Shown here in pieces: positions 55,259 to 64,000 of a stretch of 64,000 nt of DNA. Within the stretch, counting starts at the first letter, position 1. The number at the start of each line of letters is the position of its first letter. This DNA is from JAHQVI01 sp963727575 (GTDB lineage: Bacteria; Pseudomonadota; Alphaproteobacteria; Rhizobiales; Rhodomicrobiaceae): the NCBI GenBank assembly GCA_963727575.1, contig CAVSIA010000026.1, positions 62,001-126,000 on the forward strand, written 5' to 3'. Under the pieces are notes generated by a model. It made no database searches. It was not told the DNA's origin and saw only the letters and a list, made by a program, of their open reading frames with translations. The translations under genes were made by a program, and so were the position numbers.

Positions 55259-56509
55259 ATGTTCAGTCGAATTGCATCATCGGCGCAAAGCGCGATCGCC
55301 GCCCGCAGCGGCAGCGTCGCGGTGCAGATCGGTGTCGGGCTGGTCGTGCTGCTGGGCATGGTCGGCCTCGGCACGGAAGGCACGTTCCTGATCTACAAGC
55401 ATCGCCAGATGCAGTCGGCCGCCGATTCCGCTGCGCTCAGCGGCGCGATGGCGTTGTCGCAGGCGTTCCCCCGCGATCCGGAGAGCGAAGCACGCGCGGT
55501 CGCCGCCGACCTCGGCTTCGTCCACGGCACGGGCCGGGTCACCGTCACGGTCAACGTGCCGCCGGTCAGCGGCGCCCAGGCAGGCAATACCGGCGCCGTC
55601 GAAGTGATCATCGCCCAGCCGCAGGACCTGTCGATGATGCGGCTGTTCGGCGACGACACCGTCAATGTCGGCACCCGCTCGGTGGCGTCCCGAAGCGCAA
55701 CCGGCCGCTTCTGCATCCTGGCGCTGGACCCGACCGCACCGCAGGCCATGTATGTCGCCAACAACGCCACCGTTGCCGACCCGGACTGCGGCGTCGCCGT
55801 CAATTCCAACAGCGACACGGCCCTGGTGCTGAAAAATAATGCCGCGATGAATGGCCCGGTCATCACGCGGGGCGAGTGGGCCCTGTCGAACAACGCGCAT
55901 CTTTACGGCGACCCGCTGATCCAGCACGGCCCCGCCATCGCCGATCCTTACGCCGACGTGGCGCTGCAGGCCGCGCCTGCCTGCACAGGCCAATCGGGCT
56001 CCGGCAGCAACAATGTCACCCGCTATCTGACGCCGGGGCATTTCTGCAGCGGATTGGATTTCAAGAACAACGCCACGCTCAACCTCGCCCCAGGCATCTA
56101 TTACATCGACAACAAACTGGCGCTGAAAAACAATGTCGTCGTGAACGCTACCGAGGGCGTCACTTTGATCGTCACAGGCAACTACGCCATCGACATTAAC
56201 AACAACGCCATTCTCAACATCACGGCGCCGACAAGCGGCGACTATGCGGGGCTGGCTTTTTTCGGTCCGCGCGACGGAACCGCTTCGATCCTGCAAAAAT
56301 TCAGCAACAACGCCATTCTGAACATTCAGGGCGCGATCTATTTCCCGAACCAGATCCTCGAAATCGACAATAACGGCTCGACCAATCCGAATGGCTGCAC
56401 GCAGGCAATCGCCCGGGAAATTCAGATGATGAACAATGCAAGGCTGAGCAATAATTGCGACGCGACCGGCGTAAAGCCGATCGGACCGCCCGCTCAGCTC
56501 GTCGAATGA
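55259..56509 (+). CDS. TadG-like pilus assembly protein with Asn-rich repeats
   Basis: The 416-residue protein starts with the TadG-type N-terminal segment (GSVAVQIGVGLVVLLGMVGL, then FLIYKHRQMQSAADSAALSG), anchoring it in the inner membrane. The rest is periplasmic and contains repeated NNA units (KNNAAM, SNNAHL, KNNATLNL, NNNAILNI, SNNAILNI), spaced as in a beta-helix or beta-solenoid. It opens the rightward half of the Tad locus. The downstream gene overlaps its stop region and has its own ribosome binding site. Confidence 0.82.
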   Translation: MFSRIASSAQSAIAARSGSVAVQIGVGLVVLLGMVGLGTEGTFLIYKHRQMQSAADSAALSGAMALSQAFPRDPESEARAVAADLGFVHGTGRVTVTVNVPPVSGAQAGNTGAVEVIIAQPQDLSMMRLFGDDTVNVGTRSVASRSATGRFCILALDPTAPQAMYVANNATVADPDCGVAVNSNSDTALVLKNNAAMNGPVITRGEWALSNNAHLYGDPLIQHGPAIADPYADVALQAAPACTGQSGSGSNNVTRYLTPGHFCSGLDFKNNATLNLAPGIYYIDNKLALKNNVVVNATEGVTLIVTGNYAIDINNNAILNITAPTSGDYAGLAFFGPRDGTASILQKFSNNAILNIQGAIYFPNQILEIDNNGSTNPNGCTQAIAREIQMMNNARLSNNCDATGVKPIGPPAQLVE

Positions 56510-56523
56510 AGGAGGTGCGCACG

Positions 56524-56991
56524 ATGTTCCGCCTCAACGGCATCCGCAAGGCGACCGACTGGCTTCGGTGCAAGGCCGGCACGGCGGCACTGGAGTTCGG
56601 CTTGATGGCGCCGTTCCTGATCATGCTGGTGGTGGCAACGGTCGAGGTCGGCTCCGCCGTCTATCAGGGCATGGAGGCGCAGAACGCCGCCGAGGCCGGA
56701 GCCGTCTACGCATCCAGGCACGGCTTCGACACCGCCGGAATCACTGGAGCGGTGCTGAACGCCACCCCGGCCGCCGGCATCACCGCGGCGCCCGCGCCGA
56801 CGCAATTCTGCGGTTGTCCGACCGCCGGCGGCATCGCCGATACGGCGTGCGCCACCACCTGCTCCGACGGCACCGCTCCGGGGCAATATCTGCGAATTAC
56901 CGCCCGGATCACCCACGATCCGCTGCTGTCGTTCTCCGGCCTTGTGGCGCCGGTTGCGATCTCGGGCGAGGCGGTGGTCAGGATGTACTGA
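56524..56991 (+). CDS. TadE-family pilus minor pseudopilin
   Basis: The start at 56524 follows AAGGAGGTGCGCACG. The 155-residue protein has the TadE motif GTAALEFGLMAPFLIMLVVA (prepilin-like E at position five of the hydrophobic stretch) and a small Cys-containing periplasmic part (FCGCPTAGG, CATTCSDG). TadE proteins are pseudopilins processed by the Tad prepilin peptidase and needed for Flp pilus biogenesis. Confidence 0.85.
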   Translation: MFRLNGIRKATDWLRCKAGTAALEFGLMAPFLIMLVVATVEVGSAVYQGMEAQNAAEAGAVYASRHGFDTAGITGAVLNATPAAGITAAPAPTQFCGCPTAGGIADTACATTCSDGTAPGQYLRITARITHDPLLSFSGLVAPVAISGEAVVRMY

Positions 56992-56994
56992 GCC

Positions 56995-57405
56995 ATGGCG
57001 CGCAAACCGAAATCATGGAGAATTTTAGGGACCGCAGGGTCGATGGCCCTGGAATACGGGCTGACGCTCCCCGCGCTGCTGCTGCTGATCCTGGGCGCAA
57101 TGGATGCCGGACGCCTGATCTGGACGTATACGACCCTGAACCGCGCGGTCGAGGCTTCCGCCCGCTGCGCCGCGATCAACCCCAGCGCTTGCGGAACAGC
57201 GGCGCAAATCGCCGACCGGGCCGTATCCGAAGCCTGGGGCCTGGGCGTCACGGCGGGGACCTTCACCGCGCAGACCGAGGCATGCGGCGCGAGCGTCACC
57301 GCGAATTACGACTTTCCCATCCTGATCCCCTGGCTGGGCGGTCCGCAACCGGACGACCTGCCCAACGCCATTACCCTCACCGTATCGGCCTGCTACCCGC
57401 TGTAG
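56995..57405 (+). CDS. Second TadE-family pseudopilin (TadF-like)
   Basis: The 136-residue protein has the same layout: a basic start, MALEYGLTLPALLLLILGAM with the conserved Glu, then ARCAAINPSACGTAA and a C-terminal ITLTVSACYPL. It lies three bases after the first TadE gene and probably corresponds to TadF. Confidence 0.82.
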   Translation: MARKPKSWRILGTAGSMALEYGLTLPALLLLILGAMDAGRLIWTYTTLNRAVEASARCAAINPSACGTAAQIADRAVSEAWGLGVTAGTFTAQTEACGASVTANYDFPILIPWLGGPQPDDLPNAITLTVSACYPL

Positions 57406-57544
57406 CGCCTCGACCCCGCGACAATCGAATTTTCGCCGCCATGGCGCTCAGGTGATTGCGCACCTGAGCGAACGCGTGTATGCGACATAAATTCAATTAA
57501 AAGTTGTGGATATCGACGTTTTTGGGGCTTGGAAGGTAAGGGGC

Positions 57545-59137
57545 ATGGCGCAATCCGCAGGGGGGACACGGCAATCGAGGCGACGAATCACATGGCCGAC
57601 CGCACGAGGGCCGGCAATTCGGAGCCTCATTCTGTTGTGCGCCGCCGCGATGCTGACAGCGGCAGCCGGCCGGCCGGCAAGCGCGGAAAAGGCCAATTCG
57701 GGCGCGAAGTCGGATGCCTTCACCAGCGCCGTCGCCGAAAACGGTGCTTATGTCCGCCGCATCGCCGTAACCCGCCACAAATCGCGCACCATCAAGCTCG
57801 ACCTGCCGTTCCACACCGCCGTCGTCGGCTCGCCGGACATCGCCGACGTTCTGCCGATGTCCAACCGGGTGCTCTACGTCCAGGGCAAGAAGGTCGGCAC
57901 GACGAACATCTCGGTGTTCGACGACCAGAAGGAGCTGGTCACCGTCGTCGATGTCGACGTGACGCTCGATACCGATCATATCGCCGAGAGCATCCAATCC
58001 AGCATCGAAAGCCCCGGCATCCACATCGCCGGCGCCAATGATCAGGTCGTGCTCAGCGGCACGGCGAAGAACGCCGTGGACGCCGAGCGGGCGGTGTCGA
58101 TCGCCAAGGCAATGGCGCCGGGCACATCCGTCATCAACGCGATGAAGATCGGCCAGCCGCAGCAGGTCATGCTGAAGGTCCGCTATATGGAGGTCAACCG
58201 GAACGCGGCGCGGGAGATCGGCGTCAATTGGTACGGCGCCAACGGACAGGGCGACCGCGGCGTCAACACCGGCCTCGGCATACCGAACGTGGTCGGCGGC
58301 GGCGGCAGCCTGCCGCTGTTCCAGGCCGTGCGCACGCTCGCCTCCGGTGCAACCAGCGAGCCGTTCAGCATCGCGGTCGCCAGCGTGCTCAACCAGGGTG
58401 TCAGCCTCGACGTACTGATCAGCGCGCTGGAGAAAAAAGGCCTCGTGCGCCTGCTCGCCGAACCCAATCTGGTCGCGCTCTCCGGGGACGCGGCCAGCTT
58501 CCTCGCAGGTGGCGAGATCCCCGTTCCCGTGGTGCAGCCATCGGGCGGCTCGGTTCCGCTGATCACGGTCGAATACAAGCCGTTCGGCGTGCAGCTCTCC
58601 TTTCTGCCGACCGTCCAGAACGCCGGCATCATCAACCTGCACATCGCCCCGACGGTCAGCCAGCTCGACTATTCCAACGCCGTCATCGTACAGGGATACC
58701 GCATCCCCGCCTTGTCGAAGCGAGAGACGAAAACCACCATCGAGTTGCGAGACGGCCAGAGCTTCGCCATCAGCGGGCTGCTTCAGAGCGAGGGCCTGCG
58801 CGACATCGCGCAAGTGCCATGGATCGGATCGCTCCCGGTCTTGGGCGCTTTGTTCCGCAGCTCGTCCTATCAGCAGAAGGAAACCGACCTCGTCGTGATC
58901 GTGACGCCGCATCTGGTCGCCCCGGCGGCTCCAGGCCAGCAACTGGCCGGACCGCTCGATCAGCGGATCCCCTCGAACGATGTCGATTTCTTCCTGAACG
59001 GTCGGATGGATCTGCGCAAGAAATACCGGGACTACGTCACCGCCGGCGGCGGGTCGAACGGCCCCTATGGACACATCATCGGTGCGCCGGCGAACGCATA
59101 TCGCCCGGCGCGGGCGGGGGAGACGACATGGAAATGA
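57545..59137 (+). CDS. cpaC: Secretin of the Tad/Flp pilus (RcpA/CpaC)
   Basis: The start at 57545 follows GGAAGGTAAGGGGC. The 530-residue protein has an N-terminal export signal, the BON/pilus N-domain (SPDIADVLPMSNRVLYVQGK, GTTNISVFDDQKELV) and the secretin core (VMLKVRYMEVNRNAAREIGV, LLAEPNLVALSGDAASFLAG, GGEIPVPVVQ, VPWIGSLPVLGALFRSS). The ending AETDLVV-like KETDLVVIVTPHLVAP is the standard outer-membrane gate segment. It forms the outer-membrane channel for the pilus. Confidence 0.93.
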   Translation: MAQSAGGTRQSRRRITWPTARGPAIRSLILLCAAAMLTAAAGRPASAEKANSGAKSDAFTSAVAENGAYVRRIAVTRHKSRTIKLDLPFHTAVVGSPDIADVLPMSNRVLYVQGKKVGTTNISVFDDQKELVTVVDVDVTLDTDHIAESIQSSIESPGIHIAGANDQVVLSGTAKNAVDAERAVSIAKAMAPGTSVINAMKIGQPQQVMLKVRYMEVNRNAAREIGVNWYGANGQGDRGVNTGLGIPNVVGGGGSLPLFQAVRTLASGATSEPFSIAVASVLNQGVSLDVLISALEKKGLVRLLAEPNLVALSGDAASFLAGGEIPVPVVQPSGGSVPLITVEYKPFGVQLSFLPTVQNAGIINLHIAPTVSQLDYSNAVIVQGYRIPALSKRETKTTIELRDGQSFAISGLLQSEGLRDIAQVPWIGSLPVLGALFRSSSYQQKETDLVVIVTPHLVAPAAPGQQLAGPLDQRIPSNDVDFFLNGRMDLRKKYRDYVTAGGGSNGPYGHIIGAPANAYRPARAGETTWK

Positions 59138-59529
59138 TCAGGACGGCAGGGCTCGTCTGCGGCGCATTTCTGCTGACATGCGGCGGCGCGCAGGCGGACG
59201 ACTATGACTGGGAGGATATCTTTTCGCCCTACAGGCAGCGGATCGATGCCGTCACGCCCAGCGCGGGCAACGCCCAGAACGTCAACGCCGCGACCCATGT
59301 GATCACGCCATGGCCGCCCTACGTCCACAACCGCCGCATCCCCGGCGATGGCACACGCATGGTCGGCGCCATCGAGCGCTACCACAATCCCAACGCCGCG
59401 CCGGCCGCATCGCAGCCGCAAGGCATGGCGCTGTTCGGGCCGTCCGGCGGAAGCGGATCATCGAACGGCACCGGCGAGGCCGGCCAAGGCACGACGCCGT
59501 CCGGTCAGTCCGGACAACCGGCCCAGTGA
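59128..59529 (+). CDS. Exported hypothetical protein in the Tad locus
   Basis: The 133-residue protein overlaps the secretin stop and has a signal peptide (MEMIRTAGLVCGAFLLTCGG, then AQA-DDY). The mature part is short (YDWEDIFSPYRQRIDAVTPS, THVITPWPPYVHNRRIPGDG) with a Gly/Ser/Gln-rich tail. The VITPWPP and NPNAAP segments and position after CpaC resemble small CpaD-associated proteins, but no family is certain. It may help localise or stabilise the secretin. Confidence 0.65.
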   Translation: MEMIRTAGLVCGAFLLTCGGAQADDYDWEDIFSPYRQRIDAVTPSAGNAQNVNAATHVITPWPPYVHNRRIPGDGTRMVGAIERYHNPNAAPAASQPQGMALFGPSGGSGSSNGTGEAGQGTTPSGQSGQPAQ

Positions 59530-59563
59530 CCCGGCCGGAGCGAGAGGCAGTTTGGAGGTCAAG

Positions 59564-60112
59564 ATGATGCGGCCCATTTCCATCCTTGCATGCGCCCTGC
59601 TGCCGGTCGCGCTCTTGGGATGCGAAAGCGCGCGCGAGCCGAGCTGGTCGCCCGACACCGAATATACCGGCTCGATCACGCCGACCATCCAGGCGCCCGG
59701 CGACGTCAAATATTACCCCTCGGACGAGAGCGCCCGGCTCGGCCAGGAGTATTTTCTGCGCGGCGATTTCGGCACCGCCGAGCGGCATTACCGCGACGCG
59801 GTCGAGAAGGCGCCGGAGGATCTGACGGCCTGGATCGGGCTGGCGGCGAGCTATGACCGGATCGGCCGTTTCGACTTGGCCGACCGCGCCTATGATCAGG
59901 CGCTGCGACTGGGCGGCAAGACCCCGCAGATCCTCAACAATATCGGCTATTCCTACATGCTGCGCGGCGACCTGGTCCGCGCCCGCGACAAGTTCAACCT
60001 GGCGCTCGAACGCGATCCGCTGAACGCGACGGTCATCAACAATATCGAGCTTCTCAATGCGAGCTACCGCTTCATCAAGCGCGACCCCGAGGCCACCGGC
60101 AAGCCCGAATGA
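59564..60112 (+). CDS. tadD: TadD-like TPR pilotin lipoprotein
   Basis: The start at 59564 follows TTTGGAGGTCAAG. The signal peptide ends in a lipobox (ALLPVALLGC), so the 182-residue protein is lipid-anchored. Two to three TPR units follow (SARLGQEYFLRGDFGTAERH, WIGLAASYDRIGRFDLADRA, NNIGYSYMLRGDLVRARDKF). It fits TadD, the pilotin that carries the secretin to the outer membrane. The convergent tadC gene begins 27 bases after its stop. Confidence 0.85.
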   Translation: MMRPISILACALLPVALLGCESAREPSWSPDTEYTGSITPTIQAPGDVKYYPSDESARLGQEYFLRGDFGTAERHYRDAVEKAPEDLTAWIGLAASYDRIGRFDLADRAYDQALRLGGKTPQILNNIGYSYMLRGDLVRARDKFNLALERDPLNATVINNIELLNASYRFIKRDPEATGKPE

Positions 60113-60139
60113 TCGGCTCCCGGATCGGGACGGCGCCGC

Positions 60140-61081
60140 TCACTTGAAGAAGATGTCGATCAGCTTCAGCGCCGCCGGTCCGCCGATGATCAGGAAGATC
60201 GTCGGCATGATGAACAGCATCACCGGAACCGTCATCAGCGCGGGGAGCCGGTTGGCCTTTTCCTCCATCGCGGTCAGCTGATCGCTTCGCACATCGGCGG
60301 CGACCACGCGCAGCGACCGCGCCAGCGGGGTACCGTATCGCAAGGTCTGCGACAAGGTGCTGACCACGGAGCGGACGCTGGGAATATCGACGCGGTCGGC
60401 TAGATTGAGGAGCGCCTGGTCGCGCTCGGGCAGAATGTTGATCTCCGCCCAGGTCAGAGCGAGCTCATCGGCAAGGGCAGGCTGCGACCGTTTCAGCTCG
60501 CTGGAGACGCGTTGCAGACCGTTCTCCAGCGAGAGACCGGCCTCGATGCACACCGCCAGCAGCTCCAACGCATCCGGCAATCCGGCGCCGACCGCCTTGG
60601 CGCGGCGGCTGATGCCTTTACGGACGATGATCATCGGCACGAACCGCCCGATGACCACCAGGATCAGCATGACCAGAAGCCCTGCCGCCGGCCATGCGGC
60701 GAAGAGATCTTTCATCAGGGGCAGCGGTGACAGCGCCAGGACGATCGGCAACACCACGCGCGTGCCGTTAAAGAAGGTGAGCGCGCTCTCGGACGGGACA
60801 CCGAACCAGGCGAAAATGCGCACGATCTGCCGATGCTCGGCGTCGGTCAGCCCTTCGGCGGTCTGCGGATTGACTTTGCCTTCCGGCCGGCGCTTCTGGC
60901 CTGCCTTTCCCGCGGCTCCCGCCGGCTGCCAACGCAACTTGTCGATCCGCTTGGACATCATCTTGGCGCGCTCGCCGGAGGCGGACGCGATCATCGCCAG
61001 GCCGATCGCCAGCAGGCCGGCGATGATCAGCAGCGGCGTCAGGCCCTGCAGAAGCTTCGGATCGGAAAGCTGGAATGACAT
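60140..61081 (-). CDS. tadC: Tad pilus inner-membrane platform protein TadC
   Basis: I take the start at 61081 (MSFQLSDPKLLQGLTPLLII); the frame itself is longer only because it overlaps the preceding gene. The 313-residue type II secretion F-domain protein has SRRAKAVGAGLPDALELLAV, CIEAGLSLENGLQRVSSELK and DIPSVRSVVSTLSQTLRYG, with hydrophobic helices at both ends. It forms the membrane platform with TadB, whose gene ends 15 bases upstream. Confidence 0.9.
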   Translation of the reverse strand: MSFQLSDPKLLQGLTPLLIIAGLLAIGLAMIASASGERAKMMSKRIDKLRWQPAGAAGKAGQKRRPEGKVNPQTAEGLTDAEHRQIVRIFAWFGVPSESALTFFNGTRVVLPIVLALSPLPLMKDLFAAWPAAGLLVMLILVVIGRFVPMIIVRKGISRRAKAVGAGLPDALELLAVCIEAGLSLENGLQRVSSELKRSQPALADELALTWAEINILPERDQALLNLADRVDIPSVRSVVSTLSQTLRYGTPLARSLRVVAADVRSDQLTAMEEKANRLPALMTVPVMLFIMPTIFLIIGGPAALKLIDIFFK

Positions 61082-61095
61082 CGTCGCGGCCTCCC

Positions 61096-62052
61096 CTATC
61101 CCTTGGACACGCTGCGCATCATCTGCCGCATCGTGAAGAAGGAGAGGAACAGGCCGCCGGCGGCCATGCCGAGGATCACATGGCCGCGCGGATCGGCGAA
61201 AAGCGGGCTGAGATAGCCGGGCTGGATCGCCAGGAGCGCGCCGATGGTCAGAAACGGCAAGGAACCCAGCACATAGCCGGTCAGCCGGATTTCGGCGGTC
61301 GCCGATTTCGCTTTCATGCGCACGGCCCGGCGCTTGCGCATGATGCCGGAGAGCATATCGAGCGTCGCGGCGATGTTGCCGCCCGCCGAATATTGCAGCA
61401 GCACCGCCACGGCGAAGAAGCGGAAATCGGCTAGGCCGATCTGCCGGCTGCTCGCATCGAGTGCCTGCTCGATGGGAACGCCGATCCTGACCTGGTCGGA
61501 GATGATGTTGAACACCGCGTTCACCGGCGCGGCCCCCTCGATGCCGACGATCCGCACCGCCGAGGTCATCGGCAGACCGGCGCGCAGCATACGGACCAAC
61601 GTATCGATGGCGTCGGGAAACAGGTCCATGAACTTGGTCTCGGCGCGGCGCTGTTCCCGCAAGAGTACGGCGCGGGGCAGCAGAAACGCGCAGACAATCC
61701 CGGACGCAGCAGCCATCCATATCGGCAGGCCGACGGCGCGGGCGGCAAACAGCGTCACCAGGATCCCGGAAATTGCGCAGATCAAAAGCAGCCCGACGGC
61801 GCCGGCATGCATGCCCCAATTGCGGCCGGAGCCAACGGCAAAAAACTGCCTGACCCGCACGTCCAGCAACGATCCCTCGGACTTTTTCGCAGCGAGCGGC
61901 GCGCTCGCCGCCTTGCTCGGGGTGGGGGTGGCGACAAGGCCGATGCGCCGCTCCATCTCCGCGCTCGCATTCGGCGTCATCACGAAGGCGGTGGTGATGA
62001 TCACCGCGCCCAGGAGCAGCACAAGCGCCGGAAGCAGGGCATAGATCAGCAT
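61096..62052 (-). CDS. tadB: Tad pilus inner-membrane platform protein TadB
   Basis: The 318-residue protein has an N-terminal helix (LIYALLPALVLLLGAVIITT), a linker and an F domain (FPDAIDTLVRMLRAGLPMTS, GVPIEQALDASSRQIGLADF, LQYSAGGNIAATLDMLSGIM). It partners with TadC and with the TadA ATPase encoded just upstream. Confidence 0.91.
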   Translation of the reverse strand: MLIYALLPALVLLLGAVIITTAFVMTPNASAEMERRIGLVATPTPSKAASAPLAAKKSEGSLLDVRVRQFFAVGSGRNWGMHAGAVGLLLICAISGILVTLFAARAVGLPIWMAAASGIVCAFLLPRAVLLREQRRAETKFMDLFPDAIDTLVRMLRAGLPMTSAVRIVGIEGAAPVNAVFNIISDQVRIGVPIEQALDASSRQIGLADFRFFAVAVLLQYSAGGNIAATLDMLSGIMRKRRAVRMKAKSATAEIRLTGYVLGSLPFLTIGALLAIQPGYLSPLFADPRGHVILGMAAGGLFLSFFTMRQMMRSVSKG

Positions 62053-62056
62053 CCCA

Positions 62057-63469
62057 TCACTCCGTCATGTCTTCGGCCGCCGCCGCACCGAGCGCTTCGC
62101 GGAAATCGTCGGCCAGTCCGAAATATTCCATCCGGTTGAGAAAGCGCGGGCGGCTTGGCGCCGACTCGAACGTGCCCTTCAGGACGCCGTTCGGGGTTTC
62201 GCCGGAATATTTGAAGTGGAACAGGTTTCCGAGCGTGATCACGTCCTCCTCCATACCGGCGACCTCGGCAATCTCCGTCACCCGCCGGACGCCGTCGCGC
62301 ATGCGCTCGGTGTGGACGATCATGTCGAGAGCGCTGGCGACCTGGCCACGGATCGCCCGCGTCGGCAGATTGCCGCTGGCCATCAGCATCATGTTCTCGA
62401 TGCGGGCGAGCGCGTCGCGGGCGGAGTTGGCGTGGATGGTCGACATCGAGCCGGCGTGGCCGGTGTTCATGGCCTGCATCATATCGAACGCCTCCTCACC
62501 GCGGCACTCGCCCATGATAATGCGGTCGGGGCGCATACGCAGTGCGTTGCGGACGAGCGCCCGCTGGTCGATCTGGCCGACGCCCTCGATATTCGGCGGC
62601 CGCGTCTCCAGCCGGACCACATGCTCCTGCTGGAGCTGCAATTCGGCGGCATCCTCGATGGTGACGATGCGCTCGCCGGCATCGATCATGCTCGACAGGG
62701 CATTGAGCATGGTGGTCTTGCCCGAGCCGGTACCGCCCGAGACGATGATGTTCAGCCGGCAGCGGGCGGCGATTTCCAGCGCGCGCGCCATCGGTGGGGA
62801 CACCGATCCGGCGGCGACGAAGGTCTGGAAGCCGAGCATGTGCCGGGAGAATTTGCGGATCGAGATCGCCGGGCCGTTGAGGCTGAGCGGCGGAATGATG
62901 ACGTTGACGCGGCTGCCGTCGGCGAGCCGGGCGTCGAGCATCGGGCTGGCCTCGTCGACGCTGCGCCCGATCGAGGAGGCGATGCGCTGCGCCACATGCA
63001 GCACATGGGCGTTGTGGCGGAAGTGCAGACTGGTCAGCTCCAGCTTGCCCTTCCGCTCCGCATAGATCTGGTTCGCGCCGTTGATCAGAATATCGGAGAC
63101 CGTCGGATCGTTGAGCAACGGCTCGATCGGACCGAGGCCGATCATCTCGTCGACGATCGCCACCGCGAGCTTGTCCTGCTCCTCCTGGTTCAAGAGAAGC
63201 TTGCGCTCGCTCGCAATCAGCGCCACCAGCGAATTGACGAAGATCGTCAGCTCCCCCCGGTTCAGGCGCACTGCCTCCATCGGCTCGATGCGCAGGAGGA
63301 CCTGATCGCGGATGGTATCGGTCGACTGCGGCGGCGAAACCCGCGCCGGTTCGGCGTGCACCTCCTTGGCGGCCGCGGCGGGCGGTGCGACGGCGGCGGG
63401 TGCTGCCGCTGCGGTGGCCGGAGCGGCCGGCTGTTCGGTTTCGATTTTCTTCCGGAAATGCAGAGCCAT
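62057..63469 (-). CDS. cpaF: Tad pilus secretion ATPase TadA/CpaF
   Basis: The 470-residue hexameric ATPase powers pilus assembly. It has Walker A SGGTGSGKTTMLNALSSM, the Asp box (TIEDAAELQLQQEHVVRLET), Walker B-like PDRIIMGECRGEEAFDMMQA and the His box GHAGSMSTIHANSARDALAR. An Ala/Pro-rich N-terminal linker precedes the core. Its start overlaps the end of the CpaE-like gene by one base and tadB follows four bases later. Confidence 0.95.
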   Translation of the reverse strand: MALHFRKKIETEQPAAPATAAAAPAAVAPPAAAAKEVHAEPARVSPPQSTDTIRDQVLLRIEPMEAVRLNRGELTIFVNSLVALIASERKLLLNQEEQDKLAVAIVDEMIGLGPIEPLLNDPTVSDILINGANQIYAERKGKLELTSLHFRHNAHVLHVAQRIASSIGRSVDEASPMLDARLADGSRVNVIIPPLSLNGPAISIRKFSRHMLGFQTFVAAGSVSPPMARALEIAARCRLNIIVSGGTGSGKTTMLNALSSMIDAGERIVTIEDAAELQLQQEHVVRLETRPPNIEGVGQIDQRALVRNALRMRPDRIIMGECRGEEAFDMMQAMNTGHAGSMSTIHANSARDALARIENMMLMASGNLPTRAIRGQVASALDMIVHTERMRDGVRRVTEIAEVAGMEEDVITLGNLFHFKYSGETPNGVLKGTFESAPSRPRFLNRMEYFGLADDFREALGAAAAEDMTE

Positions 63470-64000
63470 CAGCCGAATATCCGCCTGAAGATGGAGGAGG
63501 GCTTTTCAATCGGCTCCCCCGTGACGTCGTGGAGCATCCGAACCAGGCCGAATTTGAACAGCGAGCTTTTCTGCATACCCTGCACGCCCAGATTGGCGCT
63601 CATTGCCAGCTCGCGGTCGAAGGCGATAACCACCTCCGGCGACTGACCGCAGGCCCGGGCGAACTCGGCTTCCGTCAGACCCCCATACGCGTTGGTATGA
63701 TTGAGAACCTGCACGGTCCGCCGCTCGCGCGTATTCGGCCCGATATAGTCGCGCCATCGGGCCAGGTCGCGCGCGGCGGCCAGCGTCGGGTTGGCGACGA
63801 GCACGCAGGTGCTGGGCATTTGAAGCACTTCGGGCAGATAGACCGCGATGCTCGCCGGCACGTCGACGACGACCAGCCGGTAACGGCGCAACAGGCTTTC
63901 CAGCAGTGTGCGGACCGCCTCCTGCGAGCCCTCGACGGTGCTGCCGAGCGGCTCCAGCGAGGCGAGCAGATTGAGCCGCCTGTTCACATGGATCGCACCG
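63469..64000 (-). CDS. cpaE: CpaE/TadZ-like pilus localisation protein (partial, N-terminus outside window)
   Basis: The visible 177 residues are open at the window edge. They contain the MinD/ParA-like segment RRYRLVVVDVPASIAVYLPE, LVANPTLAAARDLARWRDYI and the C-terminal SIFRRIFG. CpaE/TadZ proteins place the Tad machine at the cell pole. The frame reads GAIHVNRRLNLL across the window boundary, so the gene certainly extends further. Remaining Tad genes (flp, cpaA, cpaB) presumably lie beyond it. Confidence 0.88.
   Translation of the reverse strand, partial: GAIHVNRRLNLLASLEPLGSTVEGSQEAVRTLLESLLRRYRLVVVDVPASIAVYLPEVLQMPSTCVLVANPTLAAARDLARWRDYIGPNTRERRTVQVLNHTNAYGGLTEAEFARACGQSPEVVIAFDRELAMSANLGVQGMQKSSLFKFGLVRMLHDVTGEPIEKPSSIFRRIFG

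Noticed and set aside
60140..61819. 559-residue protein covering tadC and much of tadB
   Set aside because: The N-terminal 246 residues are an out-of-frame reading of tadB. TadC similarity begins at the methionine at 61081.
1..64000. CRISPR arrays, insertion sequences, prophage or integrative-element borders
   Set aside because: No regularly spaced repeats, transposase or integrase genes, or tRNA-associated direct repeats were found in the window.

Overview
The window is GC-rich chromosomal DNA from an alphaproteobacterium, most likely of the Hyphomicrobiales (Rhizobiales). This is inferred from the mixture of TRAP, TTT and ABC solute transporters, the DUF6356 protein, the FliK/FlhB-like pair, the Tad/Cpa pilus locus and the palindromic intergenic repeats. 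No rRNA, tRNA, CRISPR array, insertion sequence or prophage was seen.

Layout. (1) 1-3530: a branched-chain amino-acid type binding protein (C-terminus outside the window), a tandem-domain HxlR regulator, a candidate structured sRNA gene, an Lrp/AsnC regulator and a DUF6356 protein. (2) 3559-14301: a leftward run of gamma-glutamyltransferase, VOC protein, PaaI-like thioesterase, acyl-CoA synthetase, quinone oxidoreductase and MarR regulator. It is divergent from a UbiD-type decarboxylase followed by a TAXI-TRAP binding protein and permease, which suggests uptake and catabolism of a small, perhaps aromatic, acid. (3) 14414-23466: a GntR regulator, a complete sugar ABC transporter, an aldo/keto reductase, a lactonase-like amidohydrolase and a DUF4432 epimerase-like protein. 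Together these fit an oxidative L-fucose-like sugar pathway. (4) 23717-33680: class A PBP, FlhB-like and FliK-like proteins, a cytoplasmic-looking HtrA-type protease, ArfB, PEP carboxylase and an aldose epimerase-like protein. (5) 33890-37316: two cysteine-containing exported proteins of unknown function, an SCO1-like protein and MsrP/MsrQ, forming a periplasmic redox cluster. (6) 37501-40997: alpha/beta hydrolase, LysR regulator, TPR/Cys-rich exported protein and a small orphan gene. (7) 41377-53570: an oxalate catabolic island. It has a TctC-TctB-TctA transporter, GntR regulator, oxalyl-CoA decarboxylase, formyl-CoA transferase and an NDP-forming acyl-CoA synthetase leftward, and a divergent SucCD-like CoA ligase pair rightward. 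Four related TGGTATACCA-like palindromes suggest a common regulon. (8) 53708-64000: a small disordered protein, a TauE/SafE exporter and a Tad/Flp pilus locus in two convergent halves.

A major caveat is about 29 apparent 1-2 base frameshifts in 14 otherwise well-conserved genes, ten of them in PEP carboxylase. Family motifs continue across each break, and no in-frame nonsense mutations were noticed. Indel errors in the underlying sequence therefore look more likely than mass pseudogenization, and the affected genes are annotated across the breaks.
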